From Archivesica marissinica (taxonomy: Eukaryota > Mollusca > Bivalvia > Venerida > Vesicomyidae): a stretch of DNA of 64,000 nt. Positions 1 to 11,127 of this stretch are shown here, in pieces. Made by a program: the position numbers and the translations under genes. The notes beneath the pieces were generated by a model. The model searched no databases and was not told the origin of the DNA. It saw only the letters and a list, made by a program, of their open reading frames with translations. The DNA lies in contig CM026400.1 in assembly GCA_014843695.1 (NCBI GenBank), positions 47,308,221 to 47,372,220 of the forward strand, in the 5' to 3' direction. Every line of letters begins with the position of its first letter. Position 1 is the first letter of the stretch.

Positions 1-58
1 ACGAGACCTCGGTTTAAAGTCCCATCTGAAATTTGTTATTAGAATCAGACTGGGGGAT
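1..58 (-). mobile_element. SINE-A fragment
   Basis: ACGAGACCTCGGTTTAAAGT and the GGTCAGACGGGGG-like end match the middle of SINE-A in reverse. It is cut by the window edge and lacks the tRNA-like head. Confidence 0.7.
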
Positions 59-600
59 AAAGATATGTCTAAAATTGCCTAACAGAGATGAAAATGTCAC
101 ATTTAGGCCAATAAGTGCGCATATCACACTGACAGAAGTATATAACAACAAAGAGATGATGGTGTCATTTCTTAGACGTTGCTAATTATCAGTAGGGCGT
201 ATATGTTAGCAGCCTGCTACGATATATAAACAGGTGCTGGGAAATCAATTCCATAAGCTTTGTCTTCTCGACATACATACATATAAATTTTCAGCTGTTT
301 TATTTTTTTAAAAAATGATTTGGGACTCAAGTAGATATGTTCGACGTACAACCGCGGGTGCTGTTGTAACAAACGCGGATGAACAATATGCAAGTGTGCT
401 ATGTGTAGCAGGCCAATTGCAACGAACGATGGCGACTTCGCAACATAGAGGTATGAGGTGCATAGTCTCGGATGCGCAATATAGAAACACAGACGAGCAT
501 AATCAACCCGTAGAGTGTACAGGTACTCAAACATGTTTCTCTTTTTTTGTAAAATATCCTCCATTTACTTGATCGTACTCGTACAGATGAGTAGTAACTA
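59..600. other. No recognised feature
   Basis: Several overlapping open frames of 60-115 codons exist here on both strands, but none has a recognisable domain, codon signal or splice context. Confidence 0.4.
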
Positions 601-611
601 ATCATTTTGAA

Positions 612-800
612 TGTGTAGGCTCGAACTTCAGGTACGATTGTGCTGGAGGGTAACCTATCATCGAACTCTGCTCGAAAATTTCTTACGGAGCTTGGTGCAC
701 CAAGTTATTGGTTAACCGTTGGAAACTGCACAGGAAAGGTGTTGTTAGGTAAACTATCCGTCGCTCAAATGGGCAACAGGTAGCGACGTTAAATAACTTA
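612..800 (+). mobile_element. Chimeric SINE: SINE-D body joined to SINE-A tail
   Basis: TTTCTTACGGAGCTTGGTGC, GGTTAACCGTTGGAAACTG and GGTGTTGTTAGGTAAACT are SINE-D; from about 757 CGTCGCTCAAATGGGCAACA and GGTAGCGACGTTAAATAAC are the SINE-A 3' end. The tRNA-like head is degraded. Confidence 0.7.
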
Positions 801-1049
801 ACTTAAAAACAATATTTAGGGGAAGTCACTGACCAAATTTCTCTGAATGTTCTCATTGGAAAATCTAATATTTCTTCAAATCGACATATGCTTTTCACGA
901 ATATGTCAGCATGAAAAATCTTCATTCTGAAATTCATTTGGATTTACTTTTTTGATGTCTAATTTACTCTGTGTGAACCTTCAATGTTAATTAAATCTTT
1001 ACGAGTCTAATCTAACAATACATGTATCCTGATAACAATAATACGATGT

Positions 1050-1296
1050 TATCCGATGAGCGCAGTGGTTAGCGCGCCCGCTTCTCACCAATGCAACCCG
1101 GGTTCGAACCTCGGACCGGGAAGTATGAGAGCTTGTACGGTGGTCGCCAAATCGAACAGGTGGGTTTTCTCTGGGTACTCCGGTTTCTTCCCACATGAAT
1201 GACCACATTTACGCTTTCATCCATGCCAATGAGAGTGATTAATATAAGTTGTAGGAACTTGCTTCGCAATCATTGTAAAATAAATAACGTTTAAGC
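1050..1296 (+). mobile_element. SINE-C, near full length
   Basis: tRNA-like head with A box GCGCAGTGGTTAGCGCGCCC and B box GGGTTCGAACC, then the body GGTGGTCGCCA and TCCGGTTTCTTCCCAC, then the tail GAGAGTGATTAATATAAGTT and CTTCGCAATC. It ends in an A-rich run. Confidence 0.85.
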
Positions 1297-1465
1297 AAAA
1301 AATAACAAAATAAAGAATTACATCTATTTTTCTTACATTGTTTAGACATTGATTTTCTTTGTACGGTTCATAACCATTTAGTTGCCAATGATAATTTCAT
1401 ATTCAATTGTATCGAGTGGAATTTAATAAATTTAACTGTCAAACCAATCCATCTAGCCGTGTATT

Positions 1466-1746
1466 TTACGTTTATTTATCGTCGCTACCGGTTGCCCATA
1501 TGAGCGACGCCCCTGAAGAGATTAGTCATTTTATATTGTTTGAGGATAGTGCAATGATACAGACAGAGATCCATTCCAGAATCTCCTCTGGTTCTGTTAC
1601 GTGCACGATGTAAAGCACCGACACGAGACCTAGATTTAAAGTCCCACCTGAAAGACTGTTCATTTTATTAAGGTCAGACGGGGCATCGAACCTGCGATCC
1701 CTGGATTACCAGTCCAACGCGTAAACCACTGGACTACAGATCCATC
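1466..1746 (-). mobile_element. SINE-A, full length
   Basis: Reverse orientation: tail TTTATTTATCGTCGCTACCG, body with AGACAGAGATCCATTCCAGA, and tRNA-like head ending CCACTGGACTACAGATCC. Head-strand boxes are TAGTCCAGTGGTTTACGCGT (A) and GGTTCGATGCC (B). Confidence 0.85.
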
Positions 1747-1756
1747 AGGCCTATAT

Positions 1757-1826
1757 ATATTAACCACTCTCGTTGGCGCGGATGAAAGCGTAAATGTGTT
1801 CATTCGTGTGGGAGGAAACTGGAGTA
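1757..1826 (-). mobile_element. SINE-C tail fragment
   Basis: ATTAACCACTCTCGTTGGCG and CATTCGTGTGGGAGGAAAC match the 3' part of SINE-C in reverse. It abuts SINE-A and lacks the head. Confidence 0.7.
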
Positions 1827-1829
1827 TAT

Positions 1830-2435
1830 ATATATGTGGTTGTGCGCGCTCGCGTGCGTGCGTGCGTACTTATTTATCGTCGCTACTGGTTGATTAGATC
1901 ATCTTATAGATGCATTAAGTATGCATTAATTACCTCTAAATTCAGAATAGGCATCCGAAAAGAAGATACATATCTCCATATAGTACGTGTATTACGTGCA
2001 GTGCGTGTAATAAAATCAGTAATAGGCAGAATAATATAACCATTTTGCACTTGAGCAGATCAAACGAGATAAACCACAAATACACATTACAAATGAAACA
2101 AATCAATCTATAAAGACTTGTACACCGAACGAAATAAAAACGCACGAAAATATAATTATATTTGCGGCAATTCAAAAGTATATTAAACAATCAAAGCGTT
2201 TCTAATTTATGATCACGTTAGCAACACAACATTCGCTATGATATTACTTCCGATCGTGCGCACCATGGGGATCTCTCACCTGGGGAACGGAACCTAGCAA
2301 CAGCGTTAGTAAAAGTTGAGTTTTTTTTTATTTTTATCATTCAAACACTGTTTCAATTGCCTTTCGACTTGATAAATAATATCTCATTATACCTCAAATA
2401 TGCATGTCATAAGTTACATATTCGCCAGTATTGCA
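1830..2435. other. No recognised feature
   Basis: AT-rich intergenic DNA without similarity that I can name; the short ORFs look random. Confidence 0.4.
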
Positions 2436-2439
2436 CTAA

Positions 2440-2580
2440 GTTCAACATACTCTCATTGGAAGGGCCAATTACTAATGTTGTTCAGAACTTGTGGCCCAAC
2501 CCATTTGCCTTTGCTCTTATTATATATGTCTTTGAATTTATTATGTACATGTATATAGCAATAAAATATGATTAAACTAA
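2440..2580 (+). mobile_element. LINE 3'-end-like repeat
   Basis: CTAATGTTGTTCAGAACTTG with TGGCCCAACCCATTTG and the end AATAAAATATGATTAAAC resembles 33565-33770 read in reverse, so this is a dispersed repeat. The tail suggests a retroposed 3' UTR. Confidence 0.55.
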
Positions 2581-2733
2581 AAAAACGCAACACATTTTTT
2601 GCGGGTATATTTTTGGCGTAAGACCCGTTTTCAAAAATAACATGTCTACCGTAAAAGTGTATCGAAATATATTTTATAGGAACGCGTCTCTGTGTGTGCC
2701 AGCTTTTATGAAATTCCACAAATTACAAATGTG

Positions 2734-3000
2734 CAGACGGACCTGTAGTTCAGTGGTAACAGGTTCGATCCCCCCGGCTGACCTTTATACAATTAACAGT
2801 ATTTCAGGTGGGACATTAAACAGAGGTCTCGTGTAGGTGTTGTACACTTTACACCGTGCACGTAAACGAACCAGAGGAGACTCTGGAATTGGTCTCTGTT
2901 TGTATCATTGCACTATCCTCCAAAAATCTAAAATGACTAATCTCTTCAGGAGGCGTCGCTCAAATGGGCAACAGGTAGCGACGATAAATAAACGTAAGAC
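2734..3000 (+). mobile_element. SINE-A with a deletion in the tRNA-like head
   Basis: The A box CTGTAGTTCAGTGGTAAC runs directly into the B box AGGTTCGATCC, with the anticodon-arm part missing. The body and the tail GGCAACAGGTAGCGACGATA are intact. Confidence 0.82.
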
Positions 3001-3053
3001 AATCAATCAAATTTGCAAATACACCCCCACCACCATATAGTTGGTGTGGTTTT

Positions 3054-3290
3054 GTTTTATACAAATTTATAGCTCGATTGCGAAACAAGTTATTTCAACT
3101 TATATAAATCACTCTCGAGACCTCATTCCTGATGGAATCCATCGCCACGAGGGAGACAGAAGAGGCAACGTGGAATTTAAATGCCTTGCCTAAGGGCACA
3201 CTCGTAACGGCTCCAGTGGGGCTCGGGGCTGGACCTTTCGCACCTGAAGCGAACGCGCACCCACTGCGCTATCACGACGTCCACAATGGT
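3054..3290 (-). mobile_element. SINE-B, near full length
   Basis: Reverse SINE-B: tail ACAAATTTATAGCTCGATTG, body CTCGAGACCTCATTCCTGAT and GCCTTGCCTAAGGGCACAC, head end CACTGCGCTATCACGACG. Confidence 0.84.
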
Positions 3291-3299
3291 GTGGTTTTA

Positions 3300-3915
3300 A
3301 AGTCGTTGAGTGTATTCGTTTCCACTTTTGTAATGCATTCTTCCCAAATCTTAAAAATTAACATGATATGTATCAAATTGAAATTAAACAAACATAATCG
3401 AAGAGCAATTAAATTTCAATGAAGTCAAACGCCAAACTACTTTTGCATTCAAATTTCAAAAGATTTGTAAAACAGCGTCAACACCATGCCCGCGTGACAC
3501 GTTATAAGATAAGGCGCAACTGGAGGTTTGGACCGAAAAACGTCCAAATTAAAATGTTCTTAACCGTGTAAGTATAAAAAGGGTTAATGGTTAATCAAAT
3601 GTTTCGATTGAAAATCTATCGTGTCAGAGGTGTCTGGCAGATAACATCGGCTGGATAACTGATAGCGGTTTATCTTGACTACAATACATGCTTTGTAATT
3701 TTTCAAATTCTTCCTTTGATATTATTCGAAGACAAAAATTACTAATTATCATGATGCGGAATAGCTTGACGGTTTTCGACGACATTATTAAAATAGCATC
3801 CATACGCGCATTTCGAAGAGCATACCACTACATTCTAAGAATTGTTTGTTTTGTGTTCTGGTGTTTAAAGTGGCACCGATAGCATAGGCATATAGCGAGT
3901 CTCCCGCTAGAATTA
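3300..3915. other. No recognised feature
   Basis: AT-rich DNA without recognisable coding or repeat content. Confidence 0.4.
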
Positions 3916-3917
3916 GT

Positions 3918-4170
3918 TTAAACTTTATTTATTTTACAACGATTGCGAAGCAAGTTCTAACAACTTATATTAATAACTCTCGTTGGCGCGGGTGAAAGCG
4001 TATACTATTATGTGGTCATTCGTGTTGGAGGAAACCGGAGTACCCGGAGAAAACCCACCTGTCCGATCTGACGACCACCGTACCATCTCACATACTTCCC
4101 TGTCCGAGGATCGAACCCGGGTTGCATTGGTGAGAAGCGAGCGCGCTAACCACTGCGCTAATCGGCCAGC
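3918..4170 (-). mobile_element. SINE-C, near full length
   Basis: Reverse SINE-C: tail CGATTGCGAAGCAAGTTCTA, body TGGTCATTCGTGTTGGAGG and ACCGTACCATCTCACATACT, then B box GGATCGAACCCGGGTTGC and A box end CTAACCACTGCGCTAATCGG. Confidence 0.84.
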
Positions 4171-4198
4171 CTAGACAGCTAGAATTGGTGTACGAAAT

Positions 4199-4372
4199 CA
4201 GGGTTGCTCATCCGGTCAGTATTCCAGGCAGGAATTGCTCATCCGGTCCAGTATTCCAGTCAGGAAAGGGAACCCGGGTAGAACCACATACATCGCACGA
4301 GCTCATTCGACACTCCTAGCGGTGAGTTATTTAATGCCAACGACCGTAACCGCTTAGCCACCTAATAATAAT
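4199..4372 (-). mobile_element. SINE-F-like fragment, reverse
   Basis: GGGTAGAACCACATACATCG, GAGCTCATTCGACACTCCTA and CGTAACCGCTTAGCCACC resemble reverse SINE-F. A 35-bp piece (TTGCTCATCCGGTC..AGTATTCCAG) is duplicated at 4206-4260. Confidence 0.5.
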
Positions 4373-4575
4373 AAATCAAATTCAATTTTATTATTATTAT
4401 TATGTCAGAAATGACAGTGGTCCGAAGCAGCACTATTTAATTTCTGATTTGAACACTCGATATTGAATCCATATGAAAATATAAATGTCTTATGTTTTCC
4501 AATGAATGATATATTTTTCTCAGTGAAAGAAATTAACCAAAATCATTGGAAATCATAAAAGAAAATGAAGATGTG

Positions 4576-4728
4576 TGTTTATTAGTGCACGTTAAAGAAC
4601 CAGAGGGGATTCTGGAATGGGTCTCTGTCTGTATCATTGCGCTATCCTCAAACAATCTAAAATGACTAATCTCTTCAGGAGGCGTCGCTCATATGGGCAA
4701 CCGACAGCGACGATAAATAAACGTAAAC
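4576..4728 (+). mobile_element. SINE-A, 5'-truncated
   Basis: Starts in the body (GTGCACGTTAAAGAACCAGA) and runs to the tail GCGACGATAAATAAACGTAA. 5' truncation is typical of target-primed insertion. Confidence 0.82.
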
Positions 4729-4879
4729 CACTACGGCGTTGGTCATCTTTTACAAATATAAAATAATAGATAACCTACAAGTATGCTTCAATTGTGTGCT
4801 GATCATGTTGTATGGAGCAACTGTACCAAATATGTCATGTTGTATGGAGCAACTGTACCAAATATGAGATTTAATATGA

Positions 4880-5587
4880 AAATATGAAATCCAAAACGAA
4901 TGTGGCAGAATTGCCACTGGAGCAACTAAGCTCGTTTCTTTGCTAAACCTACAACGGGAAACCAGATGGGAAAGTTTAACGGACAGAAGAAACAAACACA
5001 AGCTTATTATGTTCTATAAAATGAACACCAACCAAACACCTGACTATCTCTCCTCATCGATTCCCCGGCAAGTAGAAACCCGGTACAATTTAAGAAATTC
5101 AGAAAATATCCACGGAATGCATTCCAGAACGTCACTATACTATAATTCTTTCTTGCCTTCAGCAATTCGGAATTGGAACTCTCTGCCTTCTACGGTTCGT
5201 AACTCTCCCTCAGTACAAACATTCAAGGCCAATCTCAATAGAAACAAGAGAAACGTCCCTCCATACTTTTATGTAGGTACACGAAAACTTCAAGTCCCCC
5301 ATACACGCCTTCGTACGAAATGTAGTGGTCTTAACTATCACCTTTTCCTAAAAAATATTACTCCTACAGCTTTATGTAATTGTGGTCAAATGGAGACAAA
5401 CTTCCACTATTTCTTTGAGTGTAGAATGTACAATGTTTGCCGTACAACTCTAAATAACAATCTTCACAATTTCAACATAGATCTCGAAACCCTCCTATCA
5501 GGAAATCCGGCCCTATCCGACCAGGAAAACACTCTCATATTCACACATGTTCATACCTACATATATGATAGTAAGAGATTTGAATAA
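4880..5587 (+). pseudogene. 5'-truncated LINE, C-terminal end of the polyprotein
   Basis: The frame is open from 4880, upstream of its first Met at 4940, so that Met is not a true start. It encodes IQNECGRIATGATKLVSLLN, RRNKHKLIMFYKMNTNQTPDYL, SAIRNWNSLPSTVR, and a terminal Cys/His motif (CNCGQMETNFHYFFEC). These are the usual C-terminal features of non-LTR retrotransposon ORF2 in lophotrochozoans. The reverse transcriptase and endonuclease are missing. This is a remnant, not a host gene. Confidence 0.82.
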
Positions 5588-5960
5588 TAGTATTAATAAC
5601 GATTATTGTGACATGAGACATACATTCTCTCCTCTCTTATCTTCTTATCACCTTCTCATGTACACTCTTTTTTCTCTCGCTCTCTCACTCACAATCCATT
5701 ATAATATTATTATGATATTGTTTAATAATGTTTAACATGTAGTTATTTTCGCATGTATTCATGTTTCAACGTTTCTAACTCTATAACACAATTGCAAAAG
5801 CCAAACGAAATACATACAATCTTTGCAGAGGAGAAGAATTATATAAGACTCTGTCTTCCATTCTAATCCGTTTTCTGTATTCTGATTATGTGTGATGTAT
5901 GCATTGTTCAATATGTATTATATTGGGAAATAAAATATGTTTAAACTAAAGTAATCTTTT
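5588..5960 (+). mobile_element. LINE 3' untranslated region
   Basis: AT-rich sequence follows the ORF2 remnant and ends near GGGAAATAAAATATGTTTAA at about 5930-5950. Similar ends occur near 2575 and 30325, consistent with a common 3' terminus. Confidence 0.6.
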
Positions 5961-5964
5961 TTTA

Positions 5965-6345
5965 AATTTATTGTTGAGATCTCAAGCGATCGAGGGATGT
6001 TGAAAGTAGATCGTTTTTTTTTAATTTATGGTTGAGATCTCGAGCGATCGAGGGATATAGAAAATAATGTTTTATTTATTTATTGTTGAGACCTAAAGGT
6101 ATCTAGTGATGCAGAAAGTAAATTTTTTTTATTTATTGCTGAAACCGCAAGCGATCGAGGGATGTAGAAAGTAAATATGTTTTGTTTATTGTTGAGACCG
6201 CAAGCGATCGAGGGTTGTAGAAAGTAAATATTGTTTGTGTATTGTTGAGACCGCAAGCGATCGAGGGATGTAGAAAGTAAATATTGTTTGTGTATTGTTG
6301 AGACCGCAAGCGATCGAGGGATGTAGAAAGTAAATCACTTTTTAT
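5965..6345. repeat. Tandem repeat of about 53 bp, about seven copies
   Basis: The unit contains TTGTTGAGACCGCAAGCGAT and CGAGGGATGTAGAAAGTAAA. Left copies are diverged and the right three nearly identical. Each unit carries GCGATCGAGGG. It directly follows the LINE 3' end. Confidence 0.85.
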
Positions 6346-7255
6346 CTATGGTTCAGACAGTTTTCAAACACCTGTGGTTGAGAGTCCCAACAGTGTGAAG
6401 TCATTATACATACGAACCATCCGCCATGAAAATTGCACATTCAATCTGATTGGAAAACTTTCCTGAAGCTCATAAATCAACTCAAAATCTGTAATCAAAA
6501 ATGTGAGCACACTAAGACAAACTTCTACAAAGGGCCTGGTTACAATACGGTTATATTTGTCATGTATCAAATTTCAAAATACAAAGTACAAAACACTACA
6601 AAGGTGAGAGAGGGTTATAGACAGGGTTATCTTCAAAAGTACAAAATCGCTTCTGATTAAAGCGTTTCACAGCACTGCAGTCTCCAAATTTGAGATGTCA
6701 CCGTTAATCACAGAACAGAAAACTGGACTAATATTTAAGTCATTCAAATTGTCGGCAGTTAGATGTGTGAACATTAAAACTATGCAGTAAGATAGGGAGC
6801 AATTATACAATCGTATCATTTCACTCCCTCAAAGCCGTTACTTTACCGTTAATTACAGAACAGAAACTGGACTCGTGGTTTATGTCATCAACTGCGGCGC
6901 CATCAGTTAGATCTGGGAATGTTAGTGCTATATTTTAACATTGCTATCTCTATTAATGTCTCAGCCATGCACTTTACATACAATATATACATACATGTTT
7001 AAGGGGCTATGGCTTCTCAAATGTGCTAGATAGTGACCCAAAACAATACTTTGAAAATAAACAACAACAAGCACTGTCGCCGTGCTTCTTTTTAATATAT
7101 TAAATATTTGCCCAACTAAGATGTTTATAAAATTAATAGAAACTTGAGTTTGAAAATGTATGGTTAATTAATGAATGTCTCTAGAACAATAGATTATTTA
7201 TTGAGCGTCATATCGACCATAAGGAATGAACAGTTTATGCCAATATTTTACACAG
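6346..7255. other. No recognised feature
   Basis: AT-rich DNA. A weak repeated pattern (TTAATCACAGAACAGAAAACTG near 6705 and TTAATTACAGAACAGAAACTGG near 6850) shows two diverged copies of an about 145-bp segment. No gene is supported. Confidence 0.4.
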
Positions 7256-7257
7256 CT

Positions 7258-7440
7258 TAGTTTACAAACATTTATTTTAATTCGATCACGAAGCAAGTTT
7301 TTGCAACATTATATTAATCACTCTCGAGAATTCATTCCTTGAATATAACGCCATGACGGGAGGTGGGGGGGGGGGGTAGAAGAGGCCTTTGGAATTTACG
7401 TACTTTGCCTATGGGAACATTCGTAACAGCTACACGTACA
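7258..7440 (-). mobile_element. SINE-B, degenerate
   Basis: Reverse SINE-B with many changes and a G-run at about 7363-7376 in the body. The tail (CGATCACGAAGCAAGTTTTT) and TTTGCCTATGGGAACATTCG are still recognisable. Confidence 0.7.
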
Positions 7441-7479
7441 GCTGTTTACAAAGTTATGCTATGGGTATCTAACACCACC

Positions 7480-7650
7480 CCGTTTCTGGTGAACTCCATG
7501 GCCGAGATGGAGAGACAATGTAGATGAATGTGTCCTGCCTAAGGACACGACCACCCTGAGTCTGGCAGCGTTCGAACTCACAACCTCTCCATGACGACGC
7601 GGACACTAAAACAGATCCACTGGGGCCGCACGTCCATAGTAACAATACTT
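7480..7650 (-). mobile_element. SINE-G copy 1
   Basis: Reverse tRNA-headed repeat: B box region GGCAGCGTTCGAACTCACAA and head end CCACTGGGGCCGCACG. A second copy lies at 13363-13470 with the same downstream sequence, so it is part of a duplicated block. Confidence 0.65.
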
Positions 7651-7764
7651 TAAGAAGACTTTCCCCCTCCCCTTCCGGGCGACACATCCCCTGATATTTC
7701 ATAAAGTACCTGAATGTCTGTTCTGTGGTGTCAATGGGTCGGTCTATGGGCTCATGTGTGTGTT

Positions 7765-8038
7765 TAACGTTTATTTATCGTCGCTATCGGTTGACCATAT
7801 GAACGGCGCCCTGAAGAGATTAGTCAATTTAGATTTGTGGAGGGTAGTGCAATGATACAGACAGAAACCCATTCCAGAGTATCCTCTGGTTCATTTACGT
7901 GCACGGTGTAAAAGCAAGCAGCGACACGAGATTCTCGGTTGAAAGTCCAATCTGAAAGACTATTAATTAGGGTCTGGCGGGGGATCGAACCTGTGATCCC
8001 TGGAGTCGCAATCGAACGTGCACTTAACCACTCGACGT
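7765..8038 (-). mobile_element. SINE-A, diverged
   Basis: Reverse SINE-A with variant tail CGTCGCTATCGGTTGACCAT and GAACGGCGCC. It shares these variants with the copy at 13578-13838, so the two descend from one duplicated block. Confidence 0.8.
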
Positions 8039-8039
8039 T

Positions 8040-8740
8040 TGGGTACTGACTCGTCTGTTAGTCGCATGTTGAGCTAGTGTTTCGTTTGTATACTACAAAC
8101 AAATAGAGAAGGAAGTGCTGAAGTGTTTGTAATCGTATTCATATTCTCCTGTGTGTCGTTTAATCACATTGCAAATCCGACATGACATCCACACCAGTGT
8201 GTTGTAGGCGTGTTAATCAGTAATCAGTCGATTAGAGTGTTGTTTGTCGGCATTTTTTTATGTTAATTGTCGGGGTTTTTAATTGTATTGAGCAGACAGG
8301 GGTTATTTACGATGTAATTATGTTTTGCAACAGAGAGTGTGTCAACAATTGATAGTCAGCGAAAAGGAAAGGAAACAATATACAGAGCATTACAATATAT
8401 TTGGTTGGATGTTTATACGCCGGGTATTATTTTTAATGACGACATATGATCTGTTGTGAAATTATTAAATGGTAATGCTAGCATTTCTCGCCGTTGTATA
8501 TTTTAAATATGTCCCTTTGTATGATATGGCTATTTATTTATATGTGATTAAATTTGGATTATATACCAATTATATTATGCTTTGAATGAAAACCTCGGAC
8601 CTCCCTCAGTTTCAAAACTCCACCTCGATTAATGTACCGTACACACGTCAAGATACGCACCCAACTGGTTGGCACATATCATTTTCGGCAGTAGCTGTGA
8701 CACATTTGGTTTAAACATGAATCACATATGACGTACAATA
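8040..8740. other. No recognised feature
   Basis: AT-rich intergenic DNA. No coding similarity or tandem repeat seen. Confidence 0.4.
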
Positions 8741-8744
8741 ACAT

Positions 8745-8943
8745 ACAGTCTACATCCGTTATGTCAAAGTCGGGTATTCGAATTATCCGGTTATCTCGAA
8801 GTCGGATCAAAGTCCCGTTTCAGACACTATCATTTTACATATAACTGGCTCCGTTTATATAGAGTTTCGTTATGTCAAACTTCGGTTATGTCGAAGTATT
8901 TTGTTCGGTCGGACGGAATTCGAGATAACGGATGTAGAGTGTA
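8745..8943. mobile_element. MITE M4 copy 1
   Basis: Terminal inverted sequences CTACATCCGTTATGTC and AGATAACGGATGTAG bracket about 200 bp of TCGAAGTCGGATCAAAGTCC-type sequence. A second copy lies at 10897-11072. Non-autonomous; superfamily not identified. Confidence 0.7.
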
Positions 8944-9194
8944 CATAATGCATACTGTAAGGGATCAAGTAGGAAGCTAAGCTGCTTATTGGTATGTACA
9001 CGGTTATCTGAAATTATAGAACACAATTAGTATATGAAGGTGTCACAATCCACTACATGTTTCTCCGTCTAAGTCTTTGGCATGCACATGTCTATATTTT
9101 CAATTTTAGACATGGCTAAGACTGATATCTCTCTGACATCCTAAGACTTGTAGAACTTAGTCAAATAGATCAATTTAATGGAACGATTAACTGT

Positions 9195-9430
9195 ACAGAC
9201 GGATCTGTAGTCCAGTGGTCTCGTGTCGATGCTTTACACCGTGTACGTAAAAGAACCAGAGAGGACTCTGGAATGGGTCTCTGTCTGTATCATTGCACTA
9301 TCCTCTAAAATGACTAATATCTTCAGGAGTATCTTGGCTGTTTGTCCTTGTAAATATTTTGTATATTCATGTGGAGGGCCACATGGAAGATTAACTCTTG
9401 TTAAATGTGTTACCCTCGTTAAATAAAGTC

Positions 9431-9464
<34 letters not shown>

Positions 9465-9514
9465 AGGAGGCGTCGCTCATATGGGCAACCGGTAGCGACG
9501 ATAAATAAACGTAA
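9195..9514 (+). mobile_element. SINE-A, internally deleted and split by a LINE tail
   Basis: After the A box (AGTCCAGTGGT) the sequence jumps to CTCGTGTCGATGCTTTACAC. The body then runs to 9329, is interrupted by a LINE 3' tail (9330-9464), and resumes with AGGAGGCGTCGCTCATATGG. Confidence 0.82.
9330..9464 (+). mobile_element. LINE 3' tail inserted in a SINE-A
   Basis: The stretch includes GTGGAGGGCCACATGGAAG, TTAAATAAAGTCTTT and a tail of about nine ACTT units, a typical non-LTR 3' end. It splits SINE-A at AGGAG, which is present on both sides (9325-9329 and 9465-9469). Confidence 0.75.
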
Positions 9515-9653
9515 AACACACACACAGATTAACTGTCAAAAACAGTATAATACGGGTTTCAGTGTAATCATCATGTGTCGTATTAATTGTCACGAATGTG
9601 TGTATGTCACAATTCTCTAATTTGAGTCATATACAGCTTATATACATTTAGGT

Positions 9654-9825
9654 TAGCTCGATTGCGAAACAAGTTCTTACAACTTATATTAATCATTCTG
9701 GAGACCTCATTCCTGATGGAATCCATCGTCACGACGGAGAGAAAAGAAGCAATGTGGAATTTAAATACCTTGCCTAAGGACACAATCGTAACAGCTCCAG
9801 CGGGGCTTGGTCAGCGAACTCTAGG
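9654..9825 (-). mobile_element. SINE-B, head-less
   Basis: Reverse tail CGATTGCGAAACAAGTTCTT and body AAATACCTTGCCTAAGGACA; the copy breaks at about 9820, before the tRNA-like head. Confidence 0.8.
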
Positions 9826-9889
9826 AATCGACTCCCTCAGACTGACTTGTGTTTTAGGCTTCCTAAAGAGATTAGATTAGATTATTATC

Positions 9890-9970
9890 TTACAAAAATC
9901 TAAAATGACTAATCTCTTCAGGATACGTCACTCATATGGGCAACCGGAAGTGACCATAAATGAACGTAAA
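9890..9970 (+). mobile_element. SINE-A 3' fragment
   Basis: AAAATGACTAATCTCTTCAG to TGGGCAACCGGAAGTGACCA; strongly 5'-truncated. Confidence 0.75.
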
Positions 9971-9974
9971 AAAC

Positions 9975-10605
9975 GCATGCCTTTAATTCAGCCGTATTGT
10001 GTTTCTGATCATTTCAACTCTAAGTAAAACATTGAAAAATTGACAGACTGGAACCAAGACTTATCGACGGCTAAATAATATTCAGGAAGAAATAAAGCAA
10101 TTGACATAATGAGTATAATAAAACAACAGTAAGAAAGGTTATAAGATAACACCTCCATTTTTTCTGCCAAAGGTACACATTAACTGATGACGTATATAAC
10201 GTGATTATATTACGTAACTGTCACAGGGAAGGACCAGGAAAACCAGATGGATCTAAAGTGGTCATTAACATTACCAAATGAAGTTGACTTGAATAACATC
10301 AGTCACATGCAGTGAGTCATGGCTCACATATAAAAGTCGTGTCACAGTAAGATAGGGTGACGATGATGATAATGCCATTGAGTAAGTTCACTATTATCAG
10401 GAACTGTCGTCAGCAATGCACCAGAAGGGTGAAACAAGTGCACGCAGAAAACAGGAACAATACAAGTTATAGTGTTAGTCGATTCAATAACCCAAAATGA
10501 TCGCCTTTGCCCGAGTCGGAATCTGTTCCTGGGATTCGTTGAACAACCGCGCGCCATCACAAAAAAGGTGACAATATAAAATAATTAAGCTAGTCGATGG
10601 ACGGG
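9975..10605. other. No recognised feature
   Basis: AT-rich DNA with no supported gene or repeat. Confidence 0.4.
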
Positions 10606-10608
10606 TCA

Positions 10609-10890
10609 CGGGCGGATCTGTAGTCCAGTGGTTAACACGTTGGACTGGCAATCGAGGGATGGCAGGTTCGATCCCCCGTCTGACCCTAATAAAATTAACA
10701 GTCTTTCAGGTGGGACGTTAAACCGAGGTCTCGTGTCGGTGCTGTACACAGTGCACGTAAAAGAACCAGAGGAGATTCTGGAATGGGTATCTGTCTCTAT
10801 GATGTACTATCCTCCAAAATCTAAAATAACTAATCTCTTCAGGAGGCGTCGCTCATATGGGCAACCGGTAGCGACGATAAATAAACGTAA
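10609..10890 (+). mobile_element. SINE-A, full length
   Basis: Complete head: A box CTGTAGTCCAGTGGTTAACA, anticodon-arm region GTTGGACTGGCAATCGAGGG, B box GGTTCGATCCC; then the body and the tail GGTAGCGACGATAAATAAAC. A good reference copy for the family. Confidence 0.88.
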
Positions 10891-10896
10891 AAAAAG

Positions 10897-11072
10897 AGTC
10901 AGTTATGTCGAATTATCCGGTTATCTCGAAGTCGGATCAAAGTCCAGTTTCAGACTATATCATTTTACATATAACTGGCTCCGTTTATATCGAATTTCGT
11001 TTAAATCAAATTTCAGTTATGTCGAAGTATTGTGTTCGGTTCGACTGAATTCGACATAGCGGATGTAGACTT
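10897..11072. mobile_element. MITE M4 copy 2
   Basis: GAATTATCCGGTTATCTCGA and ATATAACTGGCTCCGTTTAT match 8745-8943; the ends are CAGTTATGTCGAA and GACATAGCGGATGTAG. Confidence 0.7.
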
Positions 11073-11127
11073 ATATAGATATTAATGAATTATTTATCCA
11101 CACACTGAGATAATCGTCCAGTTCCAG

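Noticed and set aside
217..564. Frame of 115 residues
   Set aside because: No recognisable domain, overlapping frames on both strands and no splice or promoter context.
4940..5587. Host gene of 215 residues
   Set aside because: The frame is open upstream of the Met and matches the C-terminal end of a LINE polyprotein.
10628..11059. Protein of 143 residues
   Set aside because: Read-through of a SINE-A and a MITE M4 copy.
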